Source: a virus. Taken from it: DNA of 23,515 bases. Position 1 is the first letter of the stretch; every line of letters starts with the position of its first letter. The DNA lies in the IMG/VR virus record IMGVR_UViG_3300042691_000956, positions 1 through 23,515 of that record; one strand, 5' to 3'. The notes beneath the pieces are model-generated. The model did no database searches and was not told the origin of the DNA. It saw nothing but the letters and a program-made list of their open reading frames with translations. The translations under genes were made by a program, and so were the position numbers. Of this stretch, positions 1 to 6,696 are shown piece after piece.

Positions 1-1580
1 ATGAAGGTAGGCAGAAGCTTATCAGGGGCATCAACAAGATTGCTCACGCAGTAAAGAGTACATTAGGACCGATGGGTAACACGGTACTGATTGAGTCTTA
101 CCAGCACACTCATTCCATCACGGTTACTAAGGATGGTGTAACTGTAGCCAAGGCGGTAGAGTTATCAGACCCGGTTGAGAACATGGCGGTACGTATTATG
201 AAAGAGGCGGCAGAGCGTACAGCGACATCAGCTGGTGATGGTACGACCACAGCGATTGTATTGACGGAGGCATTGATTAAGGAGGGGTTGGTACAGTTTG
301 CATCCAATCCAAACGTGAACAAGACTGAGGTTTTTAAGAAGTTGGTGGACTTGACGGCACAGGTGGTGGAGTATTTACACAGCAAGAGCATTGAGCTAAC
401 GCCTGAGATGCTATTAGATGTGGCTACTATCTCAGCCAACAACGACACAACGATAGGGAAGATTATTGCTGAGTTGTACAATGACATTGGGATTGATGGT
501 ATTGTAACTGTTGAGAAGTCTCAAAGTACTGAGACATACTCTGAGAGCACGAAGGGTTTGCAGTTTGACCGTGGTTATGCCAGCAACCTATTCATCAACG
601 AGCATGGTAAAGACCAATGTGTCTTTGACGATGTGATGATTATGCTTACGGACATTGAGATTAACTCGGTGTTGCAGATTGAGCAGATACTAAAGCCGGT
701 GATTCAGGAGAACAAGAAGCTTTTAATCATATCTCCCTGCTCACAGAATATGTTAAACACTTTGGTTGCTAACAAAATGAAGAACAACCTAAAGATTTGC
801 GTAGTGTCTCCTCCAAGTTTCGGGTACAGACAGAATGAATTGATGCAGGACATCGCTTTAGCTGTAGGTGCTAACTACTTTTCGGAGAAAACTGGTGACG
901 ATTTGAGCGTAATGAACTACGGAGACCTAGGTCACGCTAGCAAAGTCATCATTGACGACAAGAAAACCATCATCATCCGGTCCGATGTGCGGTCTGATGG
1001 TGAGAAAATACAGGAGAGGCTCACACAATTGTGGTCTGCCTACGACAAAGCCACGAAAAAAGCGGACAAAGACTTCATCAAAGAGCGTATCGGCTCGTTG
1101 AGTGGGGGCGTTGGGGTAATTTTTGTGGGTGGTAACACTGACTTGGAGCAGAAAGAGCTGTACGATAGGGTAGATGACGCAGTATGTGCGGTACATTCAG
1201 CCCTTGAGGAAGGGATTCTACCCGGTGCAGGTAAAGCATTGTACCATATTGGCAACAACCTTCATATGTTGGGGCAAGATAGCGACCAATCGGTGGAAGG
1301 GAACATAGCTTGGGCGATATTAAGCCATGGTATTCAAGCACCACTAGAGCAAATCCTAAACAACGCAGGCATTTGCGTCACTGACATCTACAATGGTAAG
1401 GAAAGTTGGGGCGAAGGCTACAACATCAAGACCAATAAGAAGGGTGGGTTGATTGAGATGGGTGTTATTGACCCATTGAAGGTAACACGCAGTGCATTAC
1501 AGAACGCAGTGAGCGTAGCTGTGACAATTCTTTCCACAAACGCAATCATTACAATGGCAAGAAGCTATGAAACCAAGTAA
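1..1580 (+). CDS. groL: Phage-encoded GroEL (Cpn60) chaperonin, 5'-truncated by window edge
   Basis: An ATP-dependent chaperonin that encloses unfolded proteins in a ring cavity. The frame is open from position 3 (EGRQKLIRGINKIAHAVK), so the ATG at 72 is internal; about 10-12 codons lie outside the window. Nucleotide-site motifs are present: TLGPMG (usual Lys34 is Met), TKDGVTVA with the Asp52 equivalent, AGDGTTTA (Asp87), RVDDAV (Asp398) and VIDPLKVTRSAL (Asp495). The usual GGG loop near Gly415 reads GAG. The apical substrate/GroES groove is recognisable: FDRGYASNLFIN, then helices containing LNTLVANKMK and ELMQDIALAVG. The GGM-rich C-terminal tail is absent; the protein ends ARSYETK. The inter-ring region APLEQILNNAGICVTDI differs from E. 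coli at Arg452 (Glu), Glu461 (Cys) and Val464 (Asp), suggesting a single-ring form. It overlaps the next gene by 14 bases. The family call is certain; the single-ring state is inferred. Confidence 0.97.
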   Translation, partial: EGRQKLIRGINKIAHAVKSTLGPMGNTVLIESYQHTHSITVTKDGVTVAKAVELSDPVENMAVRIMKEAAERTATSAGDGTTTAIVLTEALIKEGLVQFASNPNVNKTEVFKKLVDLTAQVVEYLHSKSIELTPEMLLDVATISANNDTTIGKIIAELYNDIGIDGIVTVEKSQSTETYSESTKGLQFDRGYASNLFINEHGKDQCVFDDVMIMLTDIEINSVLQIEQILKPVIQENKKLLIISPCSQNMLNTLVANKMKNNLKICVVSPPSFGYRQNELMQDIALAVGANYFSEKTGDDLSVMNYGDLGHASKVIIDDKKTIIIRSDVRSDGEKIQERLTQLWSAYDKATKKADKDFIKERIGSLSGGVGVIFVGGNTDLEQKELYDRVDDAVCAVHSALEEGILPGAGKALYHIGNNLHMLGQDSDQSVEGNIAWAILSHGIQAPLEQILNNAGICVTDIYNGKESWGEGYNIKTNKKGGLIEMGVIDPLKVTRSALQNAVSVAVTILSTNAIITMARSYETK

Positions 1581-1827
1581 TAAAAGAGAAGTAATCGAAG
1601 AAAGGTTTGGCGATATGCCCATCTTATTTGCTGATGGGTTCGATGACGCAATCATCGGGGTAGATGTCAACACGTTTCGTGTATGCTATGACGTATTGAA
1701 GTGTATTGAGATACTGATGGAGCAAGAGGGGATGGATGACATTGATGCCACTGACTATTTCTACTACAATGTGTCTGGGGCTTACGTTGGGGAGTACACT
1801 CCAATATGGGTTGAGACTGATTACTAA
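1567..1827 (+). CDS. Conserved phage protein of unknown function between groEL and groES
   Basis: An 86-residue acidic protein whose ATG lies inside the last codons of groEL (14-base overlap), implying translational coupling. I recognise the pattern ADGFDDAIIGVD, then a Tyr/Asp-Val-Leu helix, then YFYYNVSGAYVGEYTPIWV, as a small family common in many tailed phages, usually annotated hypothetical. The function is not known to me. No membrane segment or signal peptide is seen. Its place between chaperonin and co-chaperonin may mean co-expression only, since the family also occurs in phages without chaperonins (recollection). Confidence 0.8.
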   Translation: MKPSNKREVIEERFGDMPILFADGFDDAIIGVDVNTFRVCYDVLKCIEILMEQEGMDDIDATDYFYYNVSGAYVGEYTPIWVETDY

Positions 1828-1828
1828 C

Positions 1829-1848
1829 AGTGTACTTGAGTACACACT
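1829..1848 (+). repeat. Palindromic element, copy 1 (GTGTAC-TTGA-GTACAC)
   Basis: This 20-base stretch, AGTGTACTTGAGTACACACT, begins two bases after the stop codon of the upstream gene and lies just before groES. It contains a perfect 6-bp inverted repeat (1830-1835 with 1840-1845) around a TTGA loop. The same stem occurs at 12382-12397 and 19495-19510 with the loop read as TCAA, its reverse complement. No T-run follows, so it is a weak terminator candidate here. It may be an RNA hairpin in the groES leader or a protein-binding site. Confidence 0.75.
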
Positions 1849-1863
1849 TAAAATTTAAACCAT

Positions 1864-2121
1864 ATGCAACCAATAGGAAAATATATTTTAGTTAAATTGA
1901 TTGAGGAAGAGGTGAAGACCGACAGCGGTCTTCTCCTTACCTCACAAGATGTAAATGATTTCAGATATTGCAAAGCACGGGTGGTTAAACCCGGCACTGA
2001 TGTATCAGTAATCAAAGAAGGCGATGTTATATTCTACGACAAGTCTCACGGCTTTACGATGGTAATCAATCAAGAGCACTTGACTGTGATTCAAGAGCGT
2101 GACGTTGTTGTTGTCTTGTAG
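1864..2121 (+). CDS. groES: GroES-type co-chaperonin (Cpn10)
   Basis: An 85-residue protein, slightly shorter than E. coli GroES (97). It caps the GroEL ring and drives substrate encapsulation. The order of elements fits the family: N-terminal strand PIGKYILVKLIEEE; a mobile loop at residues 17-28 with KTDSGLLLTSQ, where LLL (23-25) stands in for the GroEL-binding Ile-Val-Leu of GroES; a core strand KARVVKPGTD; the signature KEGDVIFYDKSHG (51-63); and a C-terminal strand VIQERDVVVVL. It follows groEL and one small gene, so the phage carries a matched pair. Its last 56 bases overlap the minus-strand regulator gene, so transcription of the two may interfere. The leader contains palindrome copy 1. 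Confidence 0.9.
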   Translation: MQPIGKYILVKLIEEEVKTDSGLLLTSQDVNDFRYCKARVVKPGTDVSVIKEGDVIFYDKSHGFTMVINQEHLTVIQERDVVVVL

Positions 2122-2521
2122 CTTTTCGCATATCCATTATCATATTTCGGTACACCTTGTCTGTGTACTTAACATTCCGTTTGAATATAGGGGAGGTACT
2201 TTCTTTGATTGATATCTCCTCTCCATTCAACTTCTTATAAACGGAGTCGATTAATCTTTTTGATTTCAGGGATAGTTCATAGATGGCTTTCATATTCCTA
2301 CGTGGTTGACGAAAGTGTACTATCCATCCATTAGCAAACAGCTTTTCAAATCTCTTAACATCCCAAGGTATTATATTATCGAACTCATCGAACTTGGCTC
2401 TATCGAAGTAACCTTCTGAGTACAAGAACAATAGTGTTTCCAATTCTGCGGTACTCAATCCATACTTGGATTTGACGTAGTAGCGTATCACACGCCAATA
2501 CTTGAGATAATCTGATTTCAT
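2066..2521 (-). CDS. Winged-helix/MarR-like putative transcription regulator
   Basis: A 151-residue basic protein and the only convincing minus-strand gene. Residues about 18-75 read as a helix-turn-helix (KYGLSTAELETLLFLYSEGY, then a second helix WDVKRFEKLFANGW) followed by a wing-like strand IVHFRQPRRN and a further helix ending KLNGEEIS. This resembles MarR/PadR-type winged helices and a family I recall from Bacteroidota phages with the C-terminal signature KYTDKVYRNMI. It overlaps groES tail to tail by 56 bases and diverges from the basic-protein operon across 38 bases, so it probably controls that shared promoter and perhaps its own. The regulatory role is inferred from fold and position. 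Chance shadow is unlikely: no + strand gene explains most of this interval. Confidence 0.8.
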   Translation of the reverse strand: MKSDYLKYWRVIRYYVKSKYGLSTAELETLLFLYSEGYFDRAKFDEFDNIIPWDVKRFEKLFANGWIVHFRQPRRNMKAIYELSLKSKRLIDSVYKKLNGEEISIKESTSPIFKRNVKYTDKVYRNMIMDMRKATRQQQRHALESQSSALD

Positions 2522-2531
2522 TTTATTCTAT

Positions 2532-2552
2532 TATATTTGTGAAGCAAATTTA
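2532..2552. promoter_or_regulatory. Divergent promoter pair / operator between regulator and basic-protein operon
   Basis: The 38-base gap between the divergent genes contains TATATTTG (2532-2539, + strand) and, facing it, TAAATTTG on the - strand (2552-2545). Both fit TAnnTTTG, the Bacteroidota -7 element. Together they make an inverted repeat TATATTTG-TGAAG-CAAATTTA. I see no clear -33 TTTG at standard spacing for either. The symmetry would also suit binding of a dimeric regulator such as the adjacent winged-helix protein. The boxes are visible directly; their use is inferred. Confidence 0.5.
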
Positions 2553-2559
2553 AAATATT

Positions 2560-2640
2560 ATGCCAAGTAATTGTAACACACCAATCACGCAGCGAGTTAA
2601 AGCTGCTACTGGAAAAGCAAAACCCTCTAAGAAAAAATAA
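2560..2640 (+). CDS. 26-residue basic peptide, unknown
   Basis: The ATG lies 20 bases after the + strand TATATTTG box and the frame runs to TAA at 2638-2640, one base before the next ATG. The product has a short uncharged start (MPSNCNTPITQ) and a Lys-rich tail (RVKAATGKAKPSKKK). The tail resembles the Lys/Ala/Gly texture of the next protein. Too short to assign to a family; support comes from position, tight packing and composition. Confidence 0.5.
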   Translation: MPSNCNTPITQRVKAATGKAKPSKKK

Positions 2641-2641
2641 A

Positions 2642-2812
2642 ATGAAAAACGGAAAATCAATGGACGGATTACCAAAAGCTTCTGTGATGCAGATGCCTGC
2701 TGGTAAGAAAGCTGCCGGTAAGGTAAAAGCTACTGGTAAAGGAACAACTGCAAAAGTAATGGCGGCTGCCAAGAAAGGTGCAGCTAAGATGGCTAAGAAA
2801 AAATCTTACTAA
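2642..2812 (+). CDS. 56-residue Lys/Ala-rich histone H1-like protein
   Basis: The product has 15 lysines, no arginine and one acidic residue in 56 positions. From residue 20 on it is built of Gly/Ala/Lys segments (AGKKAAGKVKATGKG, then AAAKKGAAKMAKKK), the composition of histone H1 tails and bacterial Hc1/AlgP-like DNA-binding proteins. A role in DNA binding or condensation is plausible but unproven. It starts one base after the preceding stop, and its own stop precedes the next ATG (2817) by four bases. Confidence 0.6.
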   Translation: MKNGKSMDGLPKASVMQMPAGKKAAGKVKATGKGTTAKVMAAAKKGAAKMAKKKSY

Positions 2813-2816
2813 TCTT

Positions 2817-3107
2817 ATGGCAGATAAATCAAGAATGGCGTGCAACAAACCAGTGGCTTCTGACCGTCCCGGAAAGAAGAAAATGGTAAAAGCTTGTGCC
2901 AACGGGCAGGAGAAACTTTTGCATTTCGGTGCTAAAGGATACGGACATAACTACTCACCTGCTGCTCGTAAGTCTTTCAAGGCACGTCATTCTTGTGATA
3001 CTGCAACAAACAAGTTAACACCCAGATACTGGGCGTGTAAAAATCTATGGGCAGGACCGGGTGGTTCTACTCAGAGCAGTCCAAAAAGTAGGAGAGGGAA
3101 GTACTAA
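2817..3107 (+). CDS. Conserved basic phage protein with RHxCDTA...RYWACKNLW motif
   Basis: 96 residues from the ATG at 2817 (MADKSRMACNKPVASDRPGKKK). An in-frame ATG at 2778 lies inside the preceding gene and gives an unconserved-looking extension, so 2817 is preferred. The core HFGAKGYGHNYSPAARKSF, ARHSCDTATNKLTPRYWACK matches a family I recall from cyanophages, pelagic phages and some large eukaryotic viruses, with conserved Cys and aromatic residues and no assigned function. Highly basic. Cys residues at roughly 8, 26, 60 and 73 could bind metal. It shares one base with the next gene (TAATG). Confidence 0.85.
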   Translation: MADKSRMACNKPVASDRPGKKKMVKACANGQEKLLHFGAKGYGHNYSPAARKSFKARHSCDTATNKLTPRYWACKNLWAGPGGSTQSSPKSRRGKY

Positions 3108-3442
3108 TGAAAGATGCTTGCTATAAAAAAGTAAAAGCCCAGTATGATGTATTCCCATCGGCTCGTGCTTCTCAGGCTATTGCCAAGTGCCGGAAAGAAT
3201 CTGGCAGTGTACGCAAGAGTGAGAAGGGTACGAGTTTAAAGAGATGGCAGAATGAGAAGTGGGTAGACACAAAGAGTGGCAAGCCATGTGGAGCTGGTGG
3301 CAAGAATGAATACTGCCGTCCAACCAAGAGGGTGTCGGCTCAGACCCCCAAGACTAAATCAGAAATTAGTCCTAGCAAACTTGCTGCAAAGAAAGCAGAG
3401 AAGAGCAGAGTGGGTATGGGTGCTAGAGTATCAAAAGTATAA
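3107..3442 (+). CDS. Conserved basic phage protein, DUF5872-like
   Basis: 111 residues. N-terminal part DACYKKVKAQYDVFPSARAS, AIAKCRKESGSVRK, then LKRWQNEKWVDTKSGKPCG, YCRPTKRVSAQTPKT. From memory this combination (pattern Y-x-VxPSAxAS plus a W-x-x-EKWV-x-x-SGKPCG-x-CRP-S/T-KRV block) is the DUF5872 family of phages and giant viruses, function unknown. The conserved Cys and Arg/Lys residues suggest a nucleic-acid or zinc-binding protein. Together with the three preceding genes it forms a run of basic proteins transcribed from the divergent promoter region. The Pfam assignment is from recollection. Confidence 0.85.
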   Translation: MKDACYKKVKAQYDVFPSARASQAIAKCRKESGSVRKSEKGTSLKRWQNEKWVDTKSGKPCGAGGKNEYCRPTKRVSAQTPKTKSEISPSKLAAKKAEKSRVGMGARVSKV

Positions 3443-3456
3443 TCAAGAAAAATATA

Positions 3457-3464
3457 TAAATTTG
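3457..3464 (+). promoter_or_regulatory. TAnnTTTG promoter-like box (TAAATTTG) with almost no leader
   Basis: TAAATTTG ends six bases before the ATG at 3470, within ATATATAAATTTGCAAAT. If it acts as a -7 element, transcription would start at or next to the ATG, giving a leaderless or nearly leaderless mRNA. The last part, ATTTGCAAAT, is also a perfect 10-base palindrome. No -33 TTTG is visible. Confidence 0.35.
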
Positions 3465-3469
3465 CAAAT

Positions 3470-3652
3470 ATGGAAAACAACAAGAGCAAAGGTTTGGGTG
3501 ATACTATTGAAAAGATTACCACAGCCACTGGAATTAAAAAAGTAGTAGACAAAGTGTCTGAAGCTACCGGCAAGCCTTGTGGCTGCAAGGAGCGTAGAGA
3601 TGCATTAAACAGAATATTCCCATATAATAATAAAGAAAATGCCAACCCCTAA
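3470..3652 (+). CDS. Small conserved phage protein with C-terminal CGCxxR motif
   Basis: 60 residues: KGLGDTIEKITTATGIKKVV, a short helix, then KPCGCKERRDALNRIFPYNN. I recall this layout (GLGDTIEKxTxATGI, CGCxxRxxxLNxxFPY) from many Bacteroidota phages, where it usually lies near fibre or structural genes. The paired Cys residues could bind metal, but two are not enough alone unless the protein dimerises. Function unknown. It overlaps the next gene by 14 bases. Confidence 0.75.
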   Translation: MENNKSKGLGDTIEKITTATGIKKVVDKVSEATGKPCGCKERRDALNRIFPYNNKENANP

Positions 3653-4112
3653 ATTACAAGTAAGCCGTGCACTAAACGTGTATGCTTCTGATAACGCATT
3701 GACTCCTTGCCCGGTGAACCTTAAAGTTCAGCAAACAAATACAAGTACAGGTGCTAGCCAACTTATTGCTTCGGCAGGGTTGTTTGTAACACGTGGTGTA
3801 CAAGTGGGTGATGTAGTTTGGAACACAGCAACAAACACATACGCTACGGTTATAGCTGTTAATAGTGAAACCACATTAACATTAAATGCAAATATTTTCA
3901 CAGCATCTTCTGTTTTCTTTCAAATCTTTGGTTCTCCATATAACAATGCCGGTTGTGTATTGTACATTGGTACTACCGGTAATTTGACAGTATTGACTGC
4001 TGGTGATGATATTGTAACATTCACTGCTGTCCCTGCTGGGATATTCTTACCAGTAAACGTAAAACAAATTTACACATCTACAACTGCTTCCAACATAGTA
4101 GCACTTTGGTAA
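3639..4112 (+). CDS. Beta-rich virion protein, possible head fibre/decoration protein
   Basis: 157 residues, rich in Thr, Val, Ala and Asn, with few charges, as in phage surface beta-structures. Residues 42-98 form a module, GVQVGDVVWNTATNTYATVI, then a ...TLTLNANIFT segment, which closely matches residues 124-183 of the neck protein at 20380-21333. The C-terminal half (VLYIGTTGNLTVLTAGDDIV, FLPVNVKQIY) resembles small virion proteins that precede fibre genes in related phages. The start overlaps the preceding gene. The next ATG follows the stop codon by one base. Confidence 0.7.
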   Translation: MPTPKLQVSRALNVYASDNALTPCPVNLKVQQTNTSTGASQLIASAGLFVTRGVQVGDVVWNTATNTYATVIAVNSETTLTLNANIFTASSVFFQIFGSPYNNAGCVLYIGTTGNLTVLTAGDDIVTFTAVPAGIFLPVNVKQIYTSTTASNIVALW

Positions 4113-4113
4113 T

Positions 4114-6696
4114 ATGTTAAATGCGATAGGCATATATGTAGGGAAGAACGTATTGTCAGGAGGACCTGCTCCTGTCCCAGCACCTGTGGCTACTGCTGCA
4201 ACAGGCGTTGGGGATACATCGTTTATTGCAAACTGGAATGTGTATAGTGGGGCTGTGTACTATTTACTTGACGTAAGTATTAGTAGTTCGTTCGGCAGTT
4301 TCATATTGCAGGACCAGCCTGTATATACCAATTACTTCACAGTAACCGGACTTATCCCAAATAGAACATATTACTATCGTGTTAGAGCAAACACTGACTA
4401 TGATACAGATGCTCAAGCTTATTTCGATAGAGTAACTACTGCTGGTGGCTCATTGACAATAACAGAAAGAACGTCAGTAAATGCCTTGGTCCTAGACATG
4501 AAGTATGCCGGGGTCTGGTCAAGTATGAAAGCGGTTTATCCTATGGTTGGTTCAAGTGCTGCTGCCTGTGCACAGAACTTAATTAGTTCGAGTTATACTG
4601 GCTCTTTTTCAAGTGGTTGGACCTATTCTAATTTAGGTGTTTCTGGGGATGGTACTAGTTCTTATTTTCAAACTAACTTGAATCCAAGTACACAATTAAC
4701 TTCTTCTGTAACAGCAACCGCATACTTGAATAGTGCCTATACAACTGCTGGTAGTTATCCTATTATTTTTAACGCAGTACTTGCTCCAAGTTATAACTAT
4801 TGGGGTGGAGGAGACTGGAATGAAAGTTACATGGGTAGCACTTCTTCATTGATAGGACCTGCTTCACAAACAAGAACTGGATTTTTTAATAGAAGAGCAA
4901 GAACAGGGGAACAAGTTGCTTGGAGAAATACCACTAGTATAGGTACAAGTTCTGTTAACTATACTCCAGCGAATGCTACATATACTTTAGCCGTTAATGA
5001 TGTTTATGGGGTACATAACGGAAGATATGCATTTGTATCATTTGGTGATTACATAACCAATACACAATCAACTACACTATATACGATAGTTCAAACTTTC
5101 CAGACAAGGCTGTCTCGTCAGGTAGGTACTCCTATTGTTCCTGATGCTGATTTACAAGGTTTTATCGATAGAGTATATACAGCAGGTGGTACGCTTTCAA
5201 ATGCTGAGGTAAGCTCAGTAAGTCAATTAACTACGGATTTAAAGATTAATAATCTTTGGTCAAAGATGAAAGCTATCTATCCAATGTTAGGGGCTAGTGC
5301 TGCTGCTTGTGCTCAGAATTTAAGGAGTGCAGGATTCACTGGCTCATTCTCAAGTGGATGGACTTATGCAAGTACTGGGGTAACTCCAAATGGTACAAGT
5401 GCATTCATGAACACAGGGTTGATGCCAAGTTCACAATTAACAGCAAGTTCTACTCACATCAGTTATTATTCAAGAACTGATACAACCACAAATGATGGTG
5501 TTGAAATTGGCTCTTGGAATACAGGATATGCAAATGGGATTGAATTTGCTTTAAATCGTAGTGTTGCATCTCCTAGAACATACATGACATTGAATTCAAC
5601 TCCTGCATCTAATGTATTGGGAGGTAGTCAGGTATCTTCAGGATTCTTTATAGGTAGTAGAACATCAAGTTCGTTAGCAAAAATATATAAGAATAATAGT
5701 ATAGTAGGAACAAATAGTAGTTCATATACCTTAACACTAAGTTCATTTAATTTATACTTAGGTGCATCAAATGATTTTGGCACTGGTGGGGCTTACTCAA
5801 CTAAACAGTGTGCGTTCGCATCTATTGGAGATGGATTGACAGACGCTGAGGCAAGCAACCTATATACTTATGTTCAATCATTCCAAACAAGGTTGTCTCG
5901 TCAAGTAGATAAACCAATTGTTAGCGATGCAGATGCTCAGGCTTTTGTCGATAGAGTATATACAGCAGGTGGCACACTATCTGGTGCTGAACCAATTGCT
6001 GTGAATCAAATGACTATTGATTTAAAGACTGCGAATCTTTGGGCTAAGATTCAGGCTATATACCCAATGGTAGGTGCTAGTGCAGCAGCCTGTTCTCAAA
6101 ATTTAAAAAGCAGTTCGTTTACTGCTACATTTACAGCAGGGTGGACATTTACTAGCCAAGGAGTTACAGGGAATGCAGCATCTACTTATATGGATACTGG
6201 ATTTGTACCTTCGACTAACTTCGCTAGTTTTAACAGTGGAGCTAGTTTGTATAGTAGAACCAATAGTACTGCGGTTATGTACGACTACGGAGTCCAAGCA
6301 TCAGGAGGTATAGGGCATAACGTATACTTAAACTATAGTGGTGTAGGTCTGAGATGGCATTTACAATGTGTATTTGCAGACAGACCTGCTTACACTCCTC
6401 CGGGTACTCAAAGTAATGGATTTTATATTGGAGTTACAGGAGCTGCTAATGATAGACGTGCATATAGAAATGCGGTATTGATTGGTAGCAACACAAGTAT
6501 TTCAACAACAAACCTTACTACTCTGAATCAGAGTATTCCTTTAGGTTGTCTTAGAGATACTGGTACTGGATTCCAAGCTTATTCAAATAGACAGTACTCA
6601 TTGTTTGCATTACATCAAAGTTTAACCGTAAGTGAGGTAAATGATTTCACTTCAATAAATTTAATATTCCAAACAACATTATCAAGAAACGTATGA
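4114..6696 (+). CDS. Large modular fibre protein: FN3 domain plus three tandem lectin-like units
   Basis: 860 residues. After a Pro/Ala linker, residues about 20-92 form a fibronectin type III domain (TSFIANWNVYSGAVYYLLDV, GLIPNRTYYYRVRA). Three homologous units follow from residues 97, 344 and 605. Each opens with (A/F)(F/I/V)DRV-T/Y-TAGG, has a helix ending MKA-V/I-YPM-V/L-G-x-SAAACxQNL, then SG-W-T-Y and a beta-rich, LamG/concanavalin-like body, and closes FQT-R/T-LSR-Q/N-V. This arrangement is common in environmental phage surface proteins that bind glycans. A role in host recognition or as a head/tail fibre is inferred. No enzymatic residues are recognised. Its stop overlaps the next start (ATGA). 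Confidence 0.85.
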   Translation: MLNAIGIYVGKNVLSGGPAPVPAPVATAATGVGDTSFIANWNVYSGAVYYLLDVSISSSFGSFILQDQPVYTNYFTVTGLIPNRTYYYRVRANTDYDTDAQAYFDRVTTAGGSLTITERTSVNALVLDMKYAGVWSSMKAVYPMVGSSAAACAQNLISSSYTGSFSSGWTYSNLGVSGDGTSSYFQTNLNPSTQLTSSVTATAYLNSAYTTAGSYPIIFNAVLAPSYNYWGGGDWNESYMGSTSSLIGPASQTRTGFFNRRARTGEQVAWRNTTSIGTSSVNYTPANATYTLAVNDVYGVHNGRYAFVSFGDYITNTQSTTLYTIVQTFQTRLSRQVGTPIVPDADLQGFIDRVYTAGGTLSNAEVSSVSQLTTDLKINNLWSKMKAIYPMLGASAAACAQNLRSAGFTGSFSSGWTYASTGVTPNGTSAFMNTGLMPSSQLTASSTHISYYSRTDTTTNDGVEIGSWNTGYANGIEFALNRSVASPRTYMTLNSTPASNVLGGSQVSSGFFIGSRTSSSLAKIYKNNSIVGTNSSSYTLTLSSFNLYLGASNDFGTGGAYSTKQCAFASIGDGLTDAEASNLYTYVQSFQTRLSRQVDKPIVSDADAQAFVDRVYTAGGTLSGAEPIAVNQMTIDLKTANLWAKIQAIYPMVGASAAACSQNLKSSSFTATFTAGWTFTSQGVTGNAASTYMDTGFVPSTNFASFNSGASLYSRTNSTAVMYDYGVQASGGIGHNVYLNYSGVGLRWHLQCVFADRPAYTPPGTQSNGFYIGVTGAANDRRAYRNAVLIGSNTSISTTNLTTLNQSIPLGCLRDTGTGFQAYSNRQYSLFALHQSLTVSEVNDFTSINLIFQTTLSRNV
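4402..6693 (+). repeat. Three tandem in-frame ~250-codon repeats within the fibre gene
   Basis: Units begin at 4402, 5143 and 5926 (247, 261 and 256 codons). The junctions are especially similar: TTTCCAGACAAGGCTGTCTC at the end of unit 1 and TTCCAAACAAGGTTGTCTCG at the end of unit 2, both encoding FQTRLSRQV, whereas unit 3 has diverged to FQTTLSRNV. The middle of each unit differs much more than its ends. Confidence 0.85.

Noticed and set aside
110-487. 125-codon minus-strand open frame inside groEL
   Set aside because: The + strand is an unmistakable GroEL here; the antisense frame shows no recognisable domain.
2314-2320. AGTGTAC half-site in the regulator gene, and another near 21318
   Set aside because: Seven-base matches without the second arm are expected by chance.
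2518-2902. Two overlapping minus-strand open frames opposite the basic-protein genes
   Set aside because: Ser/Phe/Leu-rich products are what antisense of Lys/Ala-rich genes produces; the regulator start and divergent promoter also lie here.
3340-3645. 101-codon minus-strand open frame with hydrophobic residues
   Set aside because: It covers two conserved + strand genes and spans their junction; hydrophobicity arises from antisense of Lys-rich coding.
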